Source: VAZQ01 sp036557705 (GTDB lineage Bacteria > Pseudomonadota > Alphaproteobacteria > Rhizobiales > Xanthobacteraceae). Taken from it: a DNA stretch of 64,000 nucleotides. Below, piece after piece: positions 26,701 to 34,314 of the stretch. The notes below the pieces were generated by a model. It ran no database searches. It saw nothing but the letters and a program-made list of their open reading frames with translations, and was not told where the DNA came from. The stretch's first letter is position 1, and every line of letters starts with the position of its first letter. The stretch is taken from NCBI GenBank assembly GCA_036557705.1, contig DATBHB010000037.1, positions 132,857-196,856 of the forward strand, given 5' to 3'. Position numbers and translations under genes: made by a program.

Positions 26701-27890
26701 CCCGATCGCGGTGATGCTGTTTCGGTTGCCGCTGTAAGACTCGTTTCGTGCGGATTGGTCTCACCTCCACGCGCTTTGCCGCCTTTCCCAGACTTTGCCC
26801 CGACGGCCGATCGGAGCGACGAGGCGGAGTTATTGCTTTTTGTCGATCCCTCCGGCCCTTCCGGCTGCGATGCGGTCGCGTTTGCGACCGCAGTTTGCGA
26901 CCCTTCGCGCGCCCCGTGTTCGCCTCCTGAGGCACTTCCTGCTTTGCCTACGCCTCCCTTCCCGCCTTCACCGGCTCGGGGCGTTTCTTTGATGTTGCCG
27001 TCTTCGCCCTCGCCTTGTGGCGTCTCGCGGGCCGCTGATCGCAACCCCGCGGGCGCGTTTGCACCGGCTGGCCGTGCAGCACCGGCCTTGCTCGCGGGCT
27101 GCGCATTCGCGCCCGCGCGATTTCCAGCAGCTGGCTTGCCGTTTCCGCCGCCGGCGACCGCCGTCTCTACCCGCTGCAGCGATCCTTCGTAGGCCGAACC
27201 GGAATAGTTGCGCACATTGCCCTGCGCCGCCGCAACGCCCGGTGTCAGCGCCCGCAAATACGGGCGCGCTCCCCATGGCGCCGCCGGATTTGGCGCGATC
27301 TCGCTCGCACGTGGCCTTGTATAATCGCTATTGATTTCCCGTTTGCTCTGATCGGGACTGTTGACTACCTCTGCGGCTTCCCAGCGGATGTCCAACTGCA
27401 CATCGGCGGAGCCTTTTCGAATATTATGCAATGAAGGCGGTCGTTCCGATGTGGCGGCCGGATTCGGTGCGATTTCCTCAGGGACTGGACGAGTCCAGTC
27501 AAAATTACGTCCGCCGTCTCGTTCACCGGTTTTGAGCTGATCGCCCGAAACGAGCGGATCCGCCCAGGCCACATCGGCGGCGCTCACGCAATACAAAAGA
27601 GAGGCCGCCAAGAGTAGGGTGACGAGTGTTACTGCCTGAGAAGAATTTTCGGTAGGGTGGGCAAAGGCGCGGTCCACACGCACGAGCCGCGCCACACGTA
27701 GAAAAGAGCGCCATGCCCACGCGCGCGTCCGCGTGGGCGTTAAGGGCGTTTTACGCCCGTCTGTCGACGGGCTATGGCAGCACGCGCTAAAGCGCGTTGC
27801 GCCTTTGCCCAGCCTACGCAGTTCGTGACGTAGTAGCGTGAGCCGCCGCGCCGCGACGGATTTGCACGTTAGAGCAGCAGAATCGACCAC
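23697..27890 (-). CDS. 1397-residue low-complexity envelope protein of the FHA/PP2C cluster
   Basis: Start GTG 27890 is backed by GGAGGGGG 6 bases upstream. Residues 24-79 are read through a family A palindromic repeat; a hydrophobic export segment follows (VTLVTLLLAASLLYCV, about 88-105). Then two copies of a TRPxxxEIAPNPAA motif, about 680 residues of Gly/Ala/Ser/Pro low complexity, a Pro-rich stretch, and a charged helical C-terminal domain (about 930-1397). It looks like a long flexible periplasmic tether with a folded tip. It overlaps both neighbours (22 bases upstream, 4 downstream). No family recognised. Confidence 0.75.
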   Translation of the reverse strand: MVDSAALTCKSVAARRLTLLRHELRRLGKGATRFSACCHSPSTDGRKTPLTPTRTRAWAWRSFLRVARLVRVDRAFAHPTENSSQAVTLVTLLLAASLLYCVSAADVAWADPLVSGDQLKTGERDGGRNFDWTRPVPEEIAPNPAATSERPPSLHNIRKGSADVQLDIRWEAAEVVNSPDQSKREINSDYTRPRASEIAPNPAAPWGARPYLRALTPGVAAAQGNVRNYSGSAYEGSLQRVETAVAGGGNGKPAAGNRAGANAQPASKAGAARPAGANAPAGLRSAARETPQGEGEDGNIKETPRAGEGGKGGVGKAGSASGGEHGAREGSQTAVANATASQPEGPEGSTKSNNSASSLRSAVGAKSGKGGKARGGETNPHETSLTAATETASPRSGVGPLESTTQSGSTSPDDAASPSAATGKPSGAALANPVRGGAAKTASVNSASAPGDQTISAAAAGSSAPGAKGSSIVQSGGGAPEASSSSSSSAAPSKPSSGNRGRDASSTAETSTSTSLLSRESGGGSGRESSRSGSSAGSPDTQSGPTNGVITAAGKVALGEAQPRLRGGAAGAGDVSGGAPVADHPHADAIGPSSNPNGTTDAPGNQAGAAAPGEPGSRQASSGAAPSGIPPSNSNDSGSPAAAAGSPGATTASGTRALPSGIAATPSGTPEIPSGSRAATSSDKGGNSETQGAQVGAAGTAAQSRAPEPIAGSSGASPSSASARSAPAATAGDQNAPSRGGAPSASGAQAANAGTAAGASASAAQPRTPTPAGHSAGAPSPSTQTSTPPRLNFGLTANLDFRSFLQPPSAPPSPASPPQTVPIPPPQTVPAPQATLTAPPSRPVPPPNGKQQVPRSAPPAKKTASLPGAAQRPAPAAPPQPPSTSEARPLMATLRENARAIDWQQALADAQAIAMKQLTVAQLPTARQNNLQRARDVMTTLAEHESYYREQTIKRLDNYQELKGKYAKYIEQRDEAAWQGKVGSSGLIAFYTIDMIGDGLAAAGIPLAKFYATVRGVSDKAVATYEALRQYWGPAPTAGSSGTASGPQQIAETGVPAASRSTGTSAETSASPDRSTPSSSAQRLAERTPDQQIRAVTGPLEAARSVQKAIEETAQRNDSLPGIDRFKQWTTPHPQAENAESKTFSVSKGAGQIADTTLKTINSIADLQAARRSGDETRIVEAEMQAARDALKSGSTLLDIAQKDQKLAGIRGRSGEFPVEAQFMKGFATAEKVVGGAQSAMQAADAYYDARDGNYQKAWDHARDGVTNAAKTFTRYGEQVEAGGKAIDAMTRYAQAKDGRERLTSFMEYLGYGTKAAVVPGASDAGEAILKAKDVVEQGFNLKEAYDLGREDSFKPNLDRLGKDIVTDYQLYTKLNEFRPIFDLPRPQPVTPTSSSQ
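27652..27819. repeat. Palindromic repeat, family A copy 2, inside a coding frame
   Basis: GTAGGGTGGGCAAAGGCGCG to GCGCCTTTGCCCAGCCTAC with inner CCCACGCG/CGCGTGGGC and ACGCCCGTC/GACGGGC pairs. Its 168 bases (56 codons) contain no stop in the frame of the 1397-residue protein and lie just before that protein's export helix. Confidence 0.85.
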
Positions 27891-28945
27891 AGCACGCCCC
27901 CTCCGACGACATAGAAGCCGAAGCCCCGCGCGTTCTTCAGCACCGATTTAGGCACCCGGCAAGAGATTTGCGTAATCGAAACACGTTCTACACCGGCCTT
28001 GATCTCAAGCTTGATCGGCTTTGTCTCTTCAAAAATCCAATCGTCCTGCCCGTTCGCTCCGGCGCGCTGCGCGCCGCACCCGAACCATTCCAGATGGGCA
28101 GACGTCCATTTGCTTGCGGGCGACAACGAGAAATTCAGGTAATCGACCGCATAGATGAAGGCGTCTCCCGCATCGGTGCAGGTCACGATGCCGTTGCCCA
28201 GCACGGTGTCATTGTCGAGCGTTGCCGCCTTGAGCGGCATCGGGTTGCGCGAACCGGCGCAGCTGGGAAAGCCGGTTCCCCAGTCCGGTCGTTCGATCGG
28301 CGGCACCGTCTGCGGCGGAGCGGCCTGAGAGGGAGCGGCATTCGACGCCGCGGTTTGAGCGCCATCCGCCGCAATCGGCAGCTTAAGACTGGGCAGCGGC
28401 GTCGATGTGCTCGGCGCCGACGTCTGGCCGTCAGGCGCGTAATCTCGCGAAACCAGCAGGATCGGCCAGAAAATCCCGCCGCCTACCGCGTAAAACCCGA
28501 AACCACGTGCTTGCGCCAAAACCGCCTTCGGCACGCTGAAGGAAACATTGGAGATCGACGCTCGCGGTCTACTCGCGTCGATCTTCACATTGATCGGCTT
28601 CGCCTCGTCGAAATACCAATCGTTGCGCCCATTCGGCCCTTGCCGTTGCGCGCCGCTGCCGAACCACTCGAAGTGCGCGGATTTCCATTGCGTCGTCGGG
28701 CTCAGCGCAAAATTCATGTAATCGACCGCATAGACATACGAGTCGCCTTGATCGCGGCAGGTGATGATCCCATGCGCCGTAACATTGCCGTCGGGAGCGG
28801 CGGCGCGCAGCGGCACCGGTTTCTTCGCTCTGGCACAGGTGATGAAGTTCGCCCCCCAGTTGGGCGCCAGAAAATCCACGCTTTCGGCCCGCGACCTGTC
28901 GCTGTAGAGGACGAGCGCAACGAATGAGATCGCGACAGCCGCCAT
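27869..28945 (-). CDS. Secreted protein with two tandem copies of an unknown 135-residue domain
   Basis: A 358-residue exported protein starting at ATG 28945 (signal peptide AVAISFVALVLYSDRSRA). The mature chain holds two homologous domains separated by a Pro/Ala/Ser linker: repeat 1 WGANFITCARAKKPVPLRA...YVYAVDYMNFALSP...HFEWFGSGAQ...GFGFYAVGGGIFWPILLV, and repeat 2 WGTGFPSCAGSRNPMPLKA...FIYAVDYLNFSLSP...HLEWFGCGAQ...GFGFYVVGGGVLWSILLL. Each has a conserved Cys pair. I do not recognise the domain. Its end overlaps the following giant gene, suggesting coupled translation. The start codon lies inside a palindromic repeat. Confidence 0.8.
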   Translation of the reverse strand: MAAVAISFVALVLYSDRSRAESVDFLAPNWGANFITCARAKKPVPLRAAAPDGNVTAHGIITCRDQGDSYVYAVDYMNFALSPTTQWKSAHFEWFGSGAQRQGPNGRNDWYFDEAKPINVKIDASRPRASISNVSFSVPKAVLAQARGFGFYAVGGGIFWPILLVSRDYAPDGQTSAPSTSTPLPSLKLPIAADGAQTAASNAAPSQAAPPQTVPPIERPDWGTGFPSCAGSRNPMPLKAATLDNDTVLGNGIVTCTDAGDAFIYAVDYLNFSLSPASKWTSAHLEWFGCGAQRAGANGQDDWIFEETKPIKLEIKAGVERVSITQISCRVPKSVLKNARGFGFYVVGGGVLWSILLL

Positions 28946-29053
28946 CCTTCGAGGCTCGCCCGCAATCAAACGATTGCGTGCTCGCGCCTCAGGATGACGC
29001 CTTCGAGGCTCGCATCCAGCTAAAGCTGCTGCTGCATGCTTGCGCCTCAGGGC
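28943..29053. repeat. Palindromic repeat, family D, two tandem copies
   Basis: CATCCTTCGAGGCTCGC...GCGCCTCAGGATGA occurs twice head to tail (about 28943-28997 and 28999-29053, the second more degenerate). This is a repeat type common in Bradyrhizobium/Rhodopseudomonas. Read leftward, its end GAAGGATG supplies the start codon of the duplicated-domain protein. Confidence 0.8.
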
Positions 29054-29107
29054 TGCACATCTCCGCCGATTCGACCCTATCGGAAAACGCGCCAAAGCCG
29101 CCCCCCA

Positions 29108-29761
29108 CTATGGCTCAAAACCCACCTCCACGTTCCCGCTCTGGCCGACCGTGAGCTTGGCGACCGGATGCAGTTTATGAGTTTCCGCGAGCATCACCGT
29201 CGGCAGCTGGATTCGGCCGTTACGATAGAACACGTTGCCTTTTACTTCTACCGGGCGGTTCGCAGCCGGAGCGCCGTAATAGTCGTAGGCAATACGGTAG
29301 GAGCCCGCTCCTGCCTTCGGGTGCTGCCAGATTTCGACCCCCGGTCCGCGCGTATTGTCATAGCTCAGCTGCGCCTCGGTCGAAGGATAATCGCGATGGT
29401 CGCGATTGCTCCGTCCCCAGAAGAATTCATTGCCGTCCGGATCGAAGACATGGAGATCGACGTCGAAATTGCCGGACGCGTTCCACTCGATCGCCACCAG
29501 GAGAAAGGTGGTCGCGAGCGCCGCTTGGCAGCTCGCAAGCTCGCGCGCCTTGCTGGCGAAAGTCTGCTGTGCCTGGCTGTCCGCGCGCTTGCATTGATTG
29601 ACAGTCAGCTCCGCCGCCTGCAGCTGCTGCTCCGTCTTCTGCTGCTTCATGTAATTCGGAAACAGAATGACGGCGATAAGAATGAAGCCCCCCAGCGCCG
29701 CGGCAAATAGATCCAGCACCGACATGCTGAAGATCTCGATGTTGCGATTGGGCCGTCTCAC
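29108..29761 (-). CDS. One-TM inner-membrane protein with YfaP/DUF2135-like domain, in a MotB/ExbD-like position
   Basis: A 217-residue protein starting at GTG 29761 with GGAGG upstream. Residues 13-37 form one transmembrane helix (VLDLFAAALGGFILIAVILFP), followed by a coiled, Gln/Ala-rich stalk with two Cys, and a C-terminal beta domain (FDVDLHVFDPDGNEFFWG, YPSTEAQLSYDNTRGPGVEIW, YRIAYDYYG) like the DUF2135/YfaP fold. It follows a MotA/TolQ-like gene, where a MotB/ExbD partner is expected, and has the one-helix topology but not the usual Asp-bearing helix or peptidoglycan domain. Likely its channel partner (inference). Confidence 0.75.
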   Translation of the reverse strand: MRRPNRNIEIFSMSVLDLFAAALGGFILIAVILFPNYMKQQKTEQQLQAAELTVNQCKRADSQAQQTFASKARELASCQAALATTFLLVAIEWNASGNFDVDLHVFDPDGNEFFWGRSNRDHRDYPSTEAQLSYDNTRGPGVEIWQHPKAGAGSYRIAYDYYGAPAANRPVEVKGNVFYRNGRIQLPTVMLAETHKLHPVAKLTVGQSGNVEVGFEP

Positions 29762-29840
29762 CGAGTGCCTCCGGCCCGGCGTTCGCCCGCAACGTCGAGA
29801 ACGGTCGAATGTGTGTCTCTTTGCATCGGATATGCCCGAC

Positions 29841-30629
29841 TCAGGCCGGTGAGCCCACGTAAAGCCTGTTGACCAGATTATCGAGGCAATATTGACCGGC
29901 GAGATTGAGCGCGTGCTCCTCGCGCGACTGGGCCAAATTGGTCAAGAACACGAGCAGTGCCGCAAGCACGAGGGCCAGAAACGTGCCGTCGAAGGAGATC
30001 GCCAGCCGGCGCGTCACCTCATTCAGCAATAACGGGTCTTGCGCGTTGGCAGGATCGCCGGCAAAGGCGAGCGCTCGTCCGATGCCGATCACGGTACCGA
30101 TGAAGCCGAGCGAGGGGATGAGCCAGGTCAAATAGCGCAGCATGTTGTAGCGCAGATCGACCTCGTGCAGATACATCTCGACGCTGGTGTTGAGCAGCGC
30201 ACTTGCCTGGTTGATCGAACGGCTCGATTGAAACTGCAGGATGGTGCGTTGAATGAGCCGCGGCAGGAAGCAACGCAACGAGTTCGGGCTCTGGTGCACG
30301 ATCCGGTAGATCTGCCCGAGATCCTGCGCCTGCAGCACCGTCCGCTCGTCCTCAGGCAGGAAGCGCTTTTGCAGCTGAGTTTGTTCGGTGCGCCCGGAGC
30401 GGAAGCGAACGAACAGCTCCCCGCAGCCGACGGCAAAGACGATCCAGATGCAGTTTTGCACCGACAGCGGGTAACCGATCCCGCCGCGGTCGAGCAACAC
30501 CTTGGCTGCGCCGTCAGGCAAGGTGAAATGCAGGAACGCAACGAACGCCAAGCCGATCGCCAGGGATGTGAGGGCGATCCAGCGGCGGCGGCCTTCGAGA
30601 TCGGCCATCTTTTTCGAATCCACGATCAT
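29841..30629 (-). CDS. MotA/TolQ/ExbB-family proton-channel protein
   Basis: A 262-residue inner-membrane protein with four hydrophobic helices: about 18-38, 54-72, 165-190 (YLTWLIPSLGFIGTVIGIGRAL) and 215-238 (ISFDGTFLALVLAALLVFL). The long cytosolic loop between helices 2 and 3 and the conserved GFIGTVIG block are diagnostic of the MotA/TolQ/ExbB family, which turns proton flow into mechanical work. It lies 35 bases after an FHA gene and 79 before its likely one-TM partner. No flagellar or Ton genes are nearby, so it probably powers the local envelope system. Confidence 0.87.
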   Translation of the reverse strand: MIVDSKKMADLEGRRRWIALTSLAIGLAFVAFLHFTLPDGAAKVLLDRGGIGYPLSVQNCIWIVFAVGCGELFVRFRSGRTEQTQLQKRFLPEDERTVLQAQDLGQIYRIVHQSPNSLRCFLPRLIQRTILQFQSSRSINQASALLNTSVEMYLHEVDLRYNMLRYLTWLIPSLGFIGTVIGIGRALAFAGDPANAQDPLLLNEVTRRLAISFDGTFLALVLAALLVFLTNLAQSREEHALNLAGQYCLDNLVNRLYVGSPA

Positions 30630-30664
30630 GACCTGACCTCATCTGCAAAGGAAAGCGCGTCGCA

Positions 30665-31117
30665 TCATCTACCCTCTTTGCGGCTGATGATTTCGCCTGT
30701 TTCCGGGTCCCGCTCGACGACGACCTTGCCGGGCGGCGCAGCGCCCGCTGGTCGAGTAGCCGCCGCTGCATTCGGGCCGCAAACTGCTGTCGCCGCGGGC
30801 TGCTGCGGTACCGGCGCCGACGTTGTCGTGTCGCGCAAACGATCGGCCAACGCGGTCATCAGGGCCCTAATGGAGGTTTGGTATCGGCCGAGCCGAACCT
30901 GGTCGCTGACTTCGACGCGCGCGGTCGTTATCCGCTGCCAGGCGTCGCCGCGGCGGATGAAGGTGCCGAACGTGCTGTCGCAATCCGCGAGCATGAGATC
31001 GTTGACGGCGTTGACCAGGAACTCGGCGTGCCGACGCGACACGCTCGGATCGGCGACCACGACGTCACATTCTTTGCTGCGTCCGACAAGAAACGCGTTG
31101 ATCTCTTTTGCTGTCAT
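30665..31117 (-). CDS. Small FHA-domain protein
   Basis: A 150-residue cytosolic protein. Its FHA domain fills residues 1-85 (FLVGRSKECDVVV, SVSRRHAEF, STFGTFI), a phosphothreonine-binding module. The tail is Pro/Ala-rich, ending VVVERDPETGEIISRKEGR. ATG 31117 overlaps the TGA of the phosphatase gene (ATGA), which decides the start over the longer frame to 31129. It is probably a substrate or adaptor of the kinase encoded divergently. Confidence 0.87.
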   Translation of the reverse strand: MTAKEINAFLVGRSKECDVVVADPSVSRRHAEFLVNAVNDLMLADCDSTFGTFIRRGDAWQRITTARVEVSDQVRLGRYQTSIRALMTALADRLRDTTTSAPVPQQPAATAVCGPNAAAATRPAGAAPPGKVVVERDPETGEIISRKEGR

Positions 31118-31980
31118 GGAGCGCGCCAAAACAGATATCCGGCAATCGAGGCGACTCCGGCGAGAATGACGGTAGCTGCACCGATCAAGCCATAGACGCT
31201 CGATGTCGCCGAATGTGCATCGATGTCAGGACCGGCTGCCGCAGCCACCAGCACCGTGCAATTGTCCTGATTCGGTTCTGCCCGTTGTTCGACCGCTTGC
31301 AGGAGCGTGCGCGCAATCGTTTCCGCATCGCCGTGCGCACTCTTGACGACGCAGCTTGCGATCTCTCGCTCGGTCAAGGTCAGCAGGCCGTCGGAAGCCA
31401 TGATCACGACGTCGTCTGTGCGCAGGCGCCTTGGCTTGGGCTGTAAATCGATCAGCGCGATCTCATCGCCGTTCAACGCCGATTGCAGGACATTGGCGCT
31501 GGCCTTGGCGCCTTTGGCCACCGCGGGCCGAAACGAGTGATCTTCGTTCATGCGCTCGATCGTGCCCTTGCGAATGAGCCACAGCGGCGAATCGCCGACG
31601 CTGATCCACGCCACCCCTTGGGGCGACACATAGGCCGCCACCAATGTGGTGCCCATGCCGGCGGTTTCGGGTGCTTCCTCCTGGGCGCGGGCGATCTGCT
31701 GGTTTGCGTCCTCGAGGGCTTCTTCCAGCGCCTGTTCGAGCGACGCGCCGGCCTCACGTTTTGCGGTGAAGGCGGAAACGAAGGTGTCGGCGGCAATCCG
31801 GCTGGCGACCGCTCCGGCCGCATGGCCGCCCATTCCATCGGCGACAATCAGCAGCCAAGCGTTTTCTCCGCTCAGCCACACCGAGCGGAAGCTGTCCTGC
31901 TGCTCCGCGCGGCCTCCCTGGATTGCCGCGCCGAATACCGGCGCGGCCGCCGGCACGGTTTCCGACGACGCGCTCGCCAT
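31114..31980 (-). CDS. PP2C-family Ser/Thr phosphatase with C-terminal membrane anchor
   Basis: A 288-residue phosphatase. PP2C motifs in order: RAEQQDSF (motif 1), VADGMGGH, GMGTTLVAA, VGDSPLWLIR, MASDGLLTL and QDNCTVLV, giving the metal-binding Asp residues. A hydrophobic helix at about 262-283 (VYGLIGAATVILAGVASIAG) anchors it in the inner membrane. ATG 31980 overlaps the TGA of the FHA gene upstream (TGATG); an ATG 3 codons earlier is possible. It should reverse phosphorylation by the neighbouring kinase. Confidence 0.92.
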   Translation of the reverse strand: MASASSETVPAAAPVFGAAIQGGRAEQQDSFRSVWLSGENAWLLIVADGMGGHAAGAVASRIAADTFVSAFTAKREAGASLEQALEEALEDANQQIARAQEEAPETAGMGTTLVAAYVSPQGVAWISVGDSPLWLIRKGTIERMNEDHSFRPAVAKGAKASANVLQSALNGDEIALIDLQPKPRRLRTDDVVIMASDGLLTLTEREIASCVVKSAHGDAETIARTLLQAVEQRAEPNQDNCTVLVAAAAGPDIDAHSATSSVYGLIGAATVILAGVASIAGYLFWRAP

Positions 31981-32837
31981 CAGGACCAACCGAAATCAGC
32001 GCCGCAATACGCAACGAAATGCAGGCGAGTGCCGCCGACCGTGATCGTGTCGCCGTGACGAAGCTCGACCGGCTCCAGCACTACCTCGCTGCCTCGATAG
32101 GTCAAATTGCGCACCGGCCCGTTCTGCAGAAAAAACCGCCGCGATACCGGGTCGTAAACGACGACCGCGTGGCGTTCGCGCGAAATACGTGTGTCGCCGA
32201 AATTGAGGCAAAGCTTTTGCCCCGGCGCGCGGCCGATTGGATTAGCCCCGGTACCGATTTCGAGCGAGCGGCCTCGGCCGGGACCGTCGATCACCACCAG
32301 CCAGCCGACGACAGGGTCGTCCTCGGCGGTATCCGCGGCTGTGACCAGCCGCGTCGTATCGTCGGCGGGCTCGCCAGGCTCGTCCCATCCGCGCTTGGCC
32401 ATCGGGGTTCGGCTCGCCTGCGGCAATCGCCGCGAGATGGGACCGCCCTTGGAGGTCGAAGTCGGCCCCATGTCCTCGGCATCGACATCATCGCTCGTCT
32501 TGTATACCGGCGCCGCAGCACGGGAATCGACGAGGCGCGTCGGCTCCTCGTGCGGATCGGGCGCGTTGAACGCCGACTGCGCACGCCGCCGCGGCTCGCC
32601 GGACGCAGCCGGATTTTTGGCGCCGTCACGCGCGGGCCACGCCAGTTTTGCGGACGACGCCCGAGCCAGTCTGACCGTGCTCGCGTCCTCGTCGCGATTG
32701 CGCGCGGCAGATTGAGGCGCCGGACCGGATGGAGTCGCCGCAGCACGATTCGGCGCCGAGCCGGCACGAGATCGGAGGTCATCTCCACCCGGCACGCCGT
32801 CAGACTGCCCACGAAACCGCGATAGCCATCGCGCCAT
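31980..32837 (-). CDS. FHA-domain protein with disordered N-terminal half
   Basis: A 285-residue cytosolic protein and first gene of the leftward cluster. Residues 1-170 are charged and disordered, with Thr-rich DASTVRL, EPTRLVD and DTTRLVT segments that look like kinase target sites (inference). The C-terminal third is an FHA domain (NPIGRAPGQKLCLNFGD, ISRERHAVVVYD, GDTITVGGTRLHFV). GGGGG precedes the ATG. It is divergent from the kinase gene across a 103-base gap. Confidence 0.88.
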   Translation of the reverse strand: MARWLSRFRGQSDGVPGGDDLRSRAGSAPNRAAATPSGPAPQSAARNRDEDASTVRLARASSAKLAWPARDGAKNPAASGEPRRRAQSAFNAPDPHEEPTRLVDSRAAAPVYKTSDDVDAEDMGPTSTSKGGPISRRLPQASRTPMAKRGWDEPGEPADDTTRLVTAADTAEDDPVVGWLVVIDGPGRGRSLEIGTGANPIGRAPGQKLCLNFGDTRISRERHAVVVYDPVSRRFFLQNGPVRNLTYRGSEVVLEPVELRHGDTITVGGTRLHFVAYCGADFGWS

Positions 32838-32940
32838 AACGTACTGCCCCCAGGTTGCACGGTAGGATTTTCGGGTCCGGATTTGTCTGCCTTCTCGCGG
32901 CCATTTTATGGTGGAACTGGGACCTGGGTGGTAATGGCCG
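32838..32940. promoter_or_regulatory. Divergent promoter region of the kinase/phosphatase cluster
   Basis: The only gap between the leftward FHA-PP2C genes and the rightward kinase, so both promoters should lie here. TTGTCT (32883-32888) and TTATGG (32906-32911), 17 bases apart, could be a weak sigma-70 pair for the kinase. The sequence alone does not prove it. Confidence 0.3.
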
Positions 32941-34314
32941 GTGGGGGGAGCCGTGAACGAGAGATTTTCTCAGGTCCGATCCGTGCAGGGCGGCCATCAC
33001 TTTGCGCTGCCCAAAGGCGCCAGGCTGCACGAGTTTCAGATCGAATCGGTGCTCGGTCACGGCGGCTTCGGCATTACCTACGGCGCCCTCGATACGGCGT
33101 TGCGGGAAGTCGTCGCAATCAAGGAGTTTTTCCCGAACGAACTCGCCGGCCGCGTCTCCACCGTGACGGTGCGGCCCAAGTCCGAGGGAGATCGGGTGGA
33201 CTTCCAAGCCGGGCTCGAAGCCTTCATTGGCGAGGCCCGTCTCATCACCCGCTTTCGTCACTCCAACATCGTGCATGTGCGCCGGTTTTTCGAAATGCAC
33301 GAGACCGGCTACATCGTCCTCGATTACGAACGCGGCCAAACCTTGGCCAAGCACCTCGGCGCCGGCTCTCTACCGGAAGACGAGCTGCGCGCGATCCTGC
33401 TCGGTGTGTTGGACGGATTGGATGCGATTCATGCGCATGCGATCCTGCATCGCGACCTCAAACCGAGCAACATCATCATTCGTGACGACGGCAGCCCGGT
33501 GCTGATCGATTTCGGCGCTGCCCGCGATTTCAAGCAGCGTCACAGCCGCAGCGTTACCGCCATCGCGGCCCCCGGCTATTCGCCGCCCGAGCAATACGGC
33601 GTCGGCGGCCAGCAGGGGCCATGGACCGACATCTATGCGCTCGGCGCGATCGCCTACCGCTGTGTGACCGGTTCGGCGCCCCCGGATTCGCTCCGTCGCA
33701 TCCGCAGCGACGTGCTCGTTCCCGCCGTCAAGGCAGCGCGCGGCAAGTACAGTTCATCCCTTTTGCAGGCGATCGATTGGATGCTGGCGATCGAGGAGGG
33801 CGATCGTCCGGCTTCGGCGCAGCAGGTCCGCGATGCGCTTGCGGGGCGCGGTGGATCGATTCGGCTGCGGCGGACATTCTCGTTGCGGCGTAGCGGCAGG
33901 ACTTGGGGAATCGCCGCCAGTCTGCTGATCGTCGCGGGTCTCAGCGCGTATGGTGCAACCGATTACCACCGCTGGGCCGGACTGGCCTGCGGCAGCTTCC
34001 GCGTGCTTTGCGGCTCGTCGGGATCGACTGCGAGCGGCAGCGTGGCCGCGCCGGAGACTGCCGTAAGCGCGCCAGCTCCGGCATCGTCCGTCGCATTGGC
34101 GGCCGCCGCATCGGTGCCGTTGTTGCCGGCACAGCCGGGCAAGGCGCCGGATCCCTCGCGACGCCTGGCACCCGACGAAATCGCCTGGAATCTGCTGCGC
34201 GGCGTCGCCGATGCCGACCAGTTGAAAAGATTCGTCGAGCAATTCCCGTCGAGCCCGCACAAGTCCGAGGCCGTCGCGGCTTTGTCCAAGGCGCAAGCGA
34301 TGGCAGGGCAATGA
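32941..34314 (+). CDS. Membrane-anchored Ser/Thr protein kinase
   Basis: A 457-residue Hanks-type kinase. Kinase core about 35-300: GHGGFGITY glycine loop, VVAIKEF with Lys61, HRDLKPSN (170-177), DFG (190-192), APGYSPPEQY activation segment and WTDIYALG. After an Arg-rich linker a transmembrane helix spans about 322-340; a Ser/Ala-rich stretch and a short helical domain lie in the periplasm. The start GTG 32941 or GTG 32953 (after GGGGGGAG) are both possible. Its stop overlaps the next ATG (ATGA), pairing it with the giant helical-repeat protein. Confidence 0.93.
   Translation: MGGAVNERFSQVRSVQGGHHFALPKGARLHEFQIESVLGHGGFGITYGALDTALREVVAIKEFFPNELAGRVSTVTVRPKSEGDRVDFQAGLEAFIGEARLITRFRHSNIVHVRRFFEMHETGYIVLDYERGQTLAKHLGAGSLPEDELRAILLGVLDGLDAIHAHAILHRDLKPSNIIIRDDGSPVLIDFGAARDFKQRHSRSVTAIAAPGYSPPEQYGVGGQQGPWTDIYALGAIAYRCVTGSAPPDSLRRIRSDVLVPAVKAARGKYSSSLLQAIDWMLAIEEGDRPASAQQVRDALAGRGGSIRLRRTFSLRRSGRTWGIAASLLIVAGLSAYGATDYHRWAGLACGSFRVLCGSSGSTASGSVAAPETAVSAPAPASSVALAAAASVPLLPAQPGKAPDPSRRLAPDEIAWNLLRGVADADQLKRFVEQFPSSPHKSEAVAALSKAQAMAGQ

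Noticed and set aside
33903..34310. 5' extension of the 1560-residue frame into the kinase gene
   Set aside because: The extension only reads the kinase in another frame; ATG 34311 at the kinase stop is the natural coupled start.
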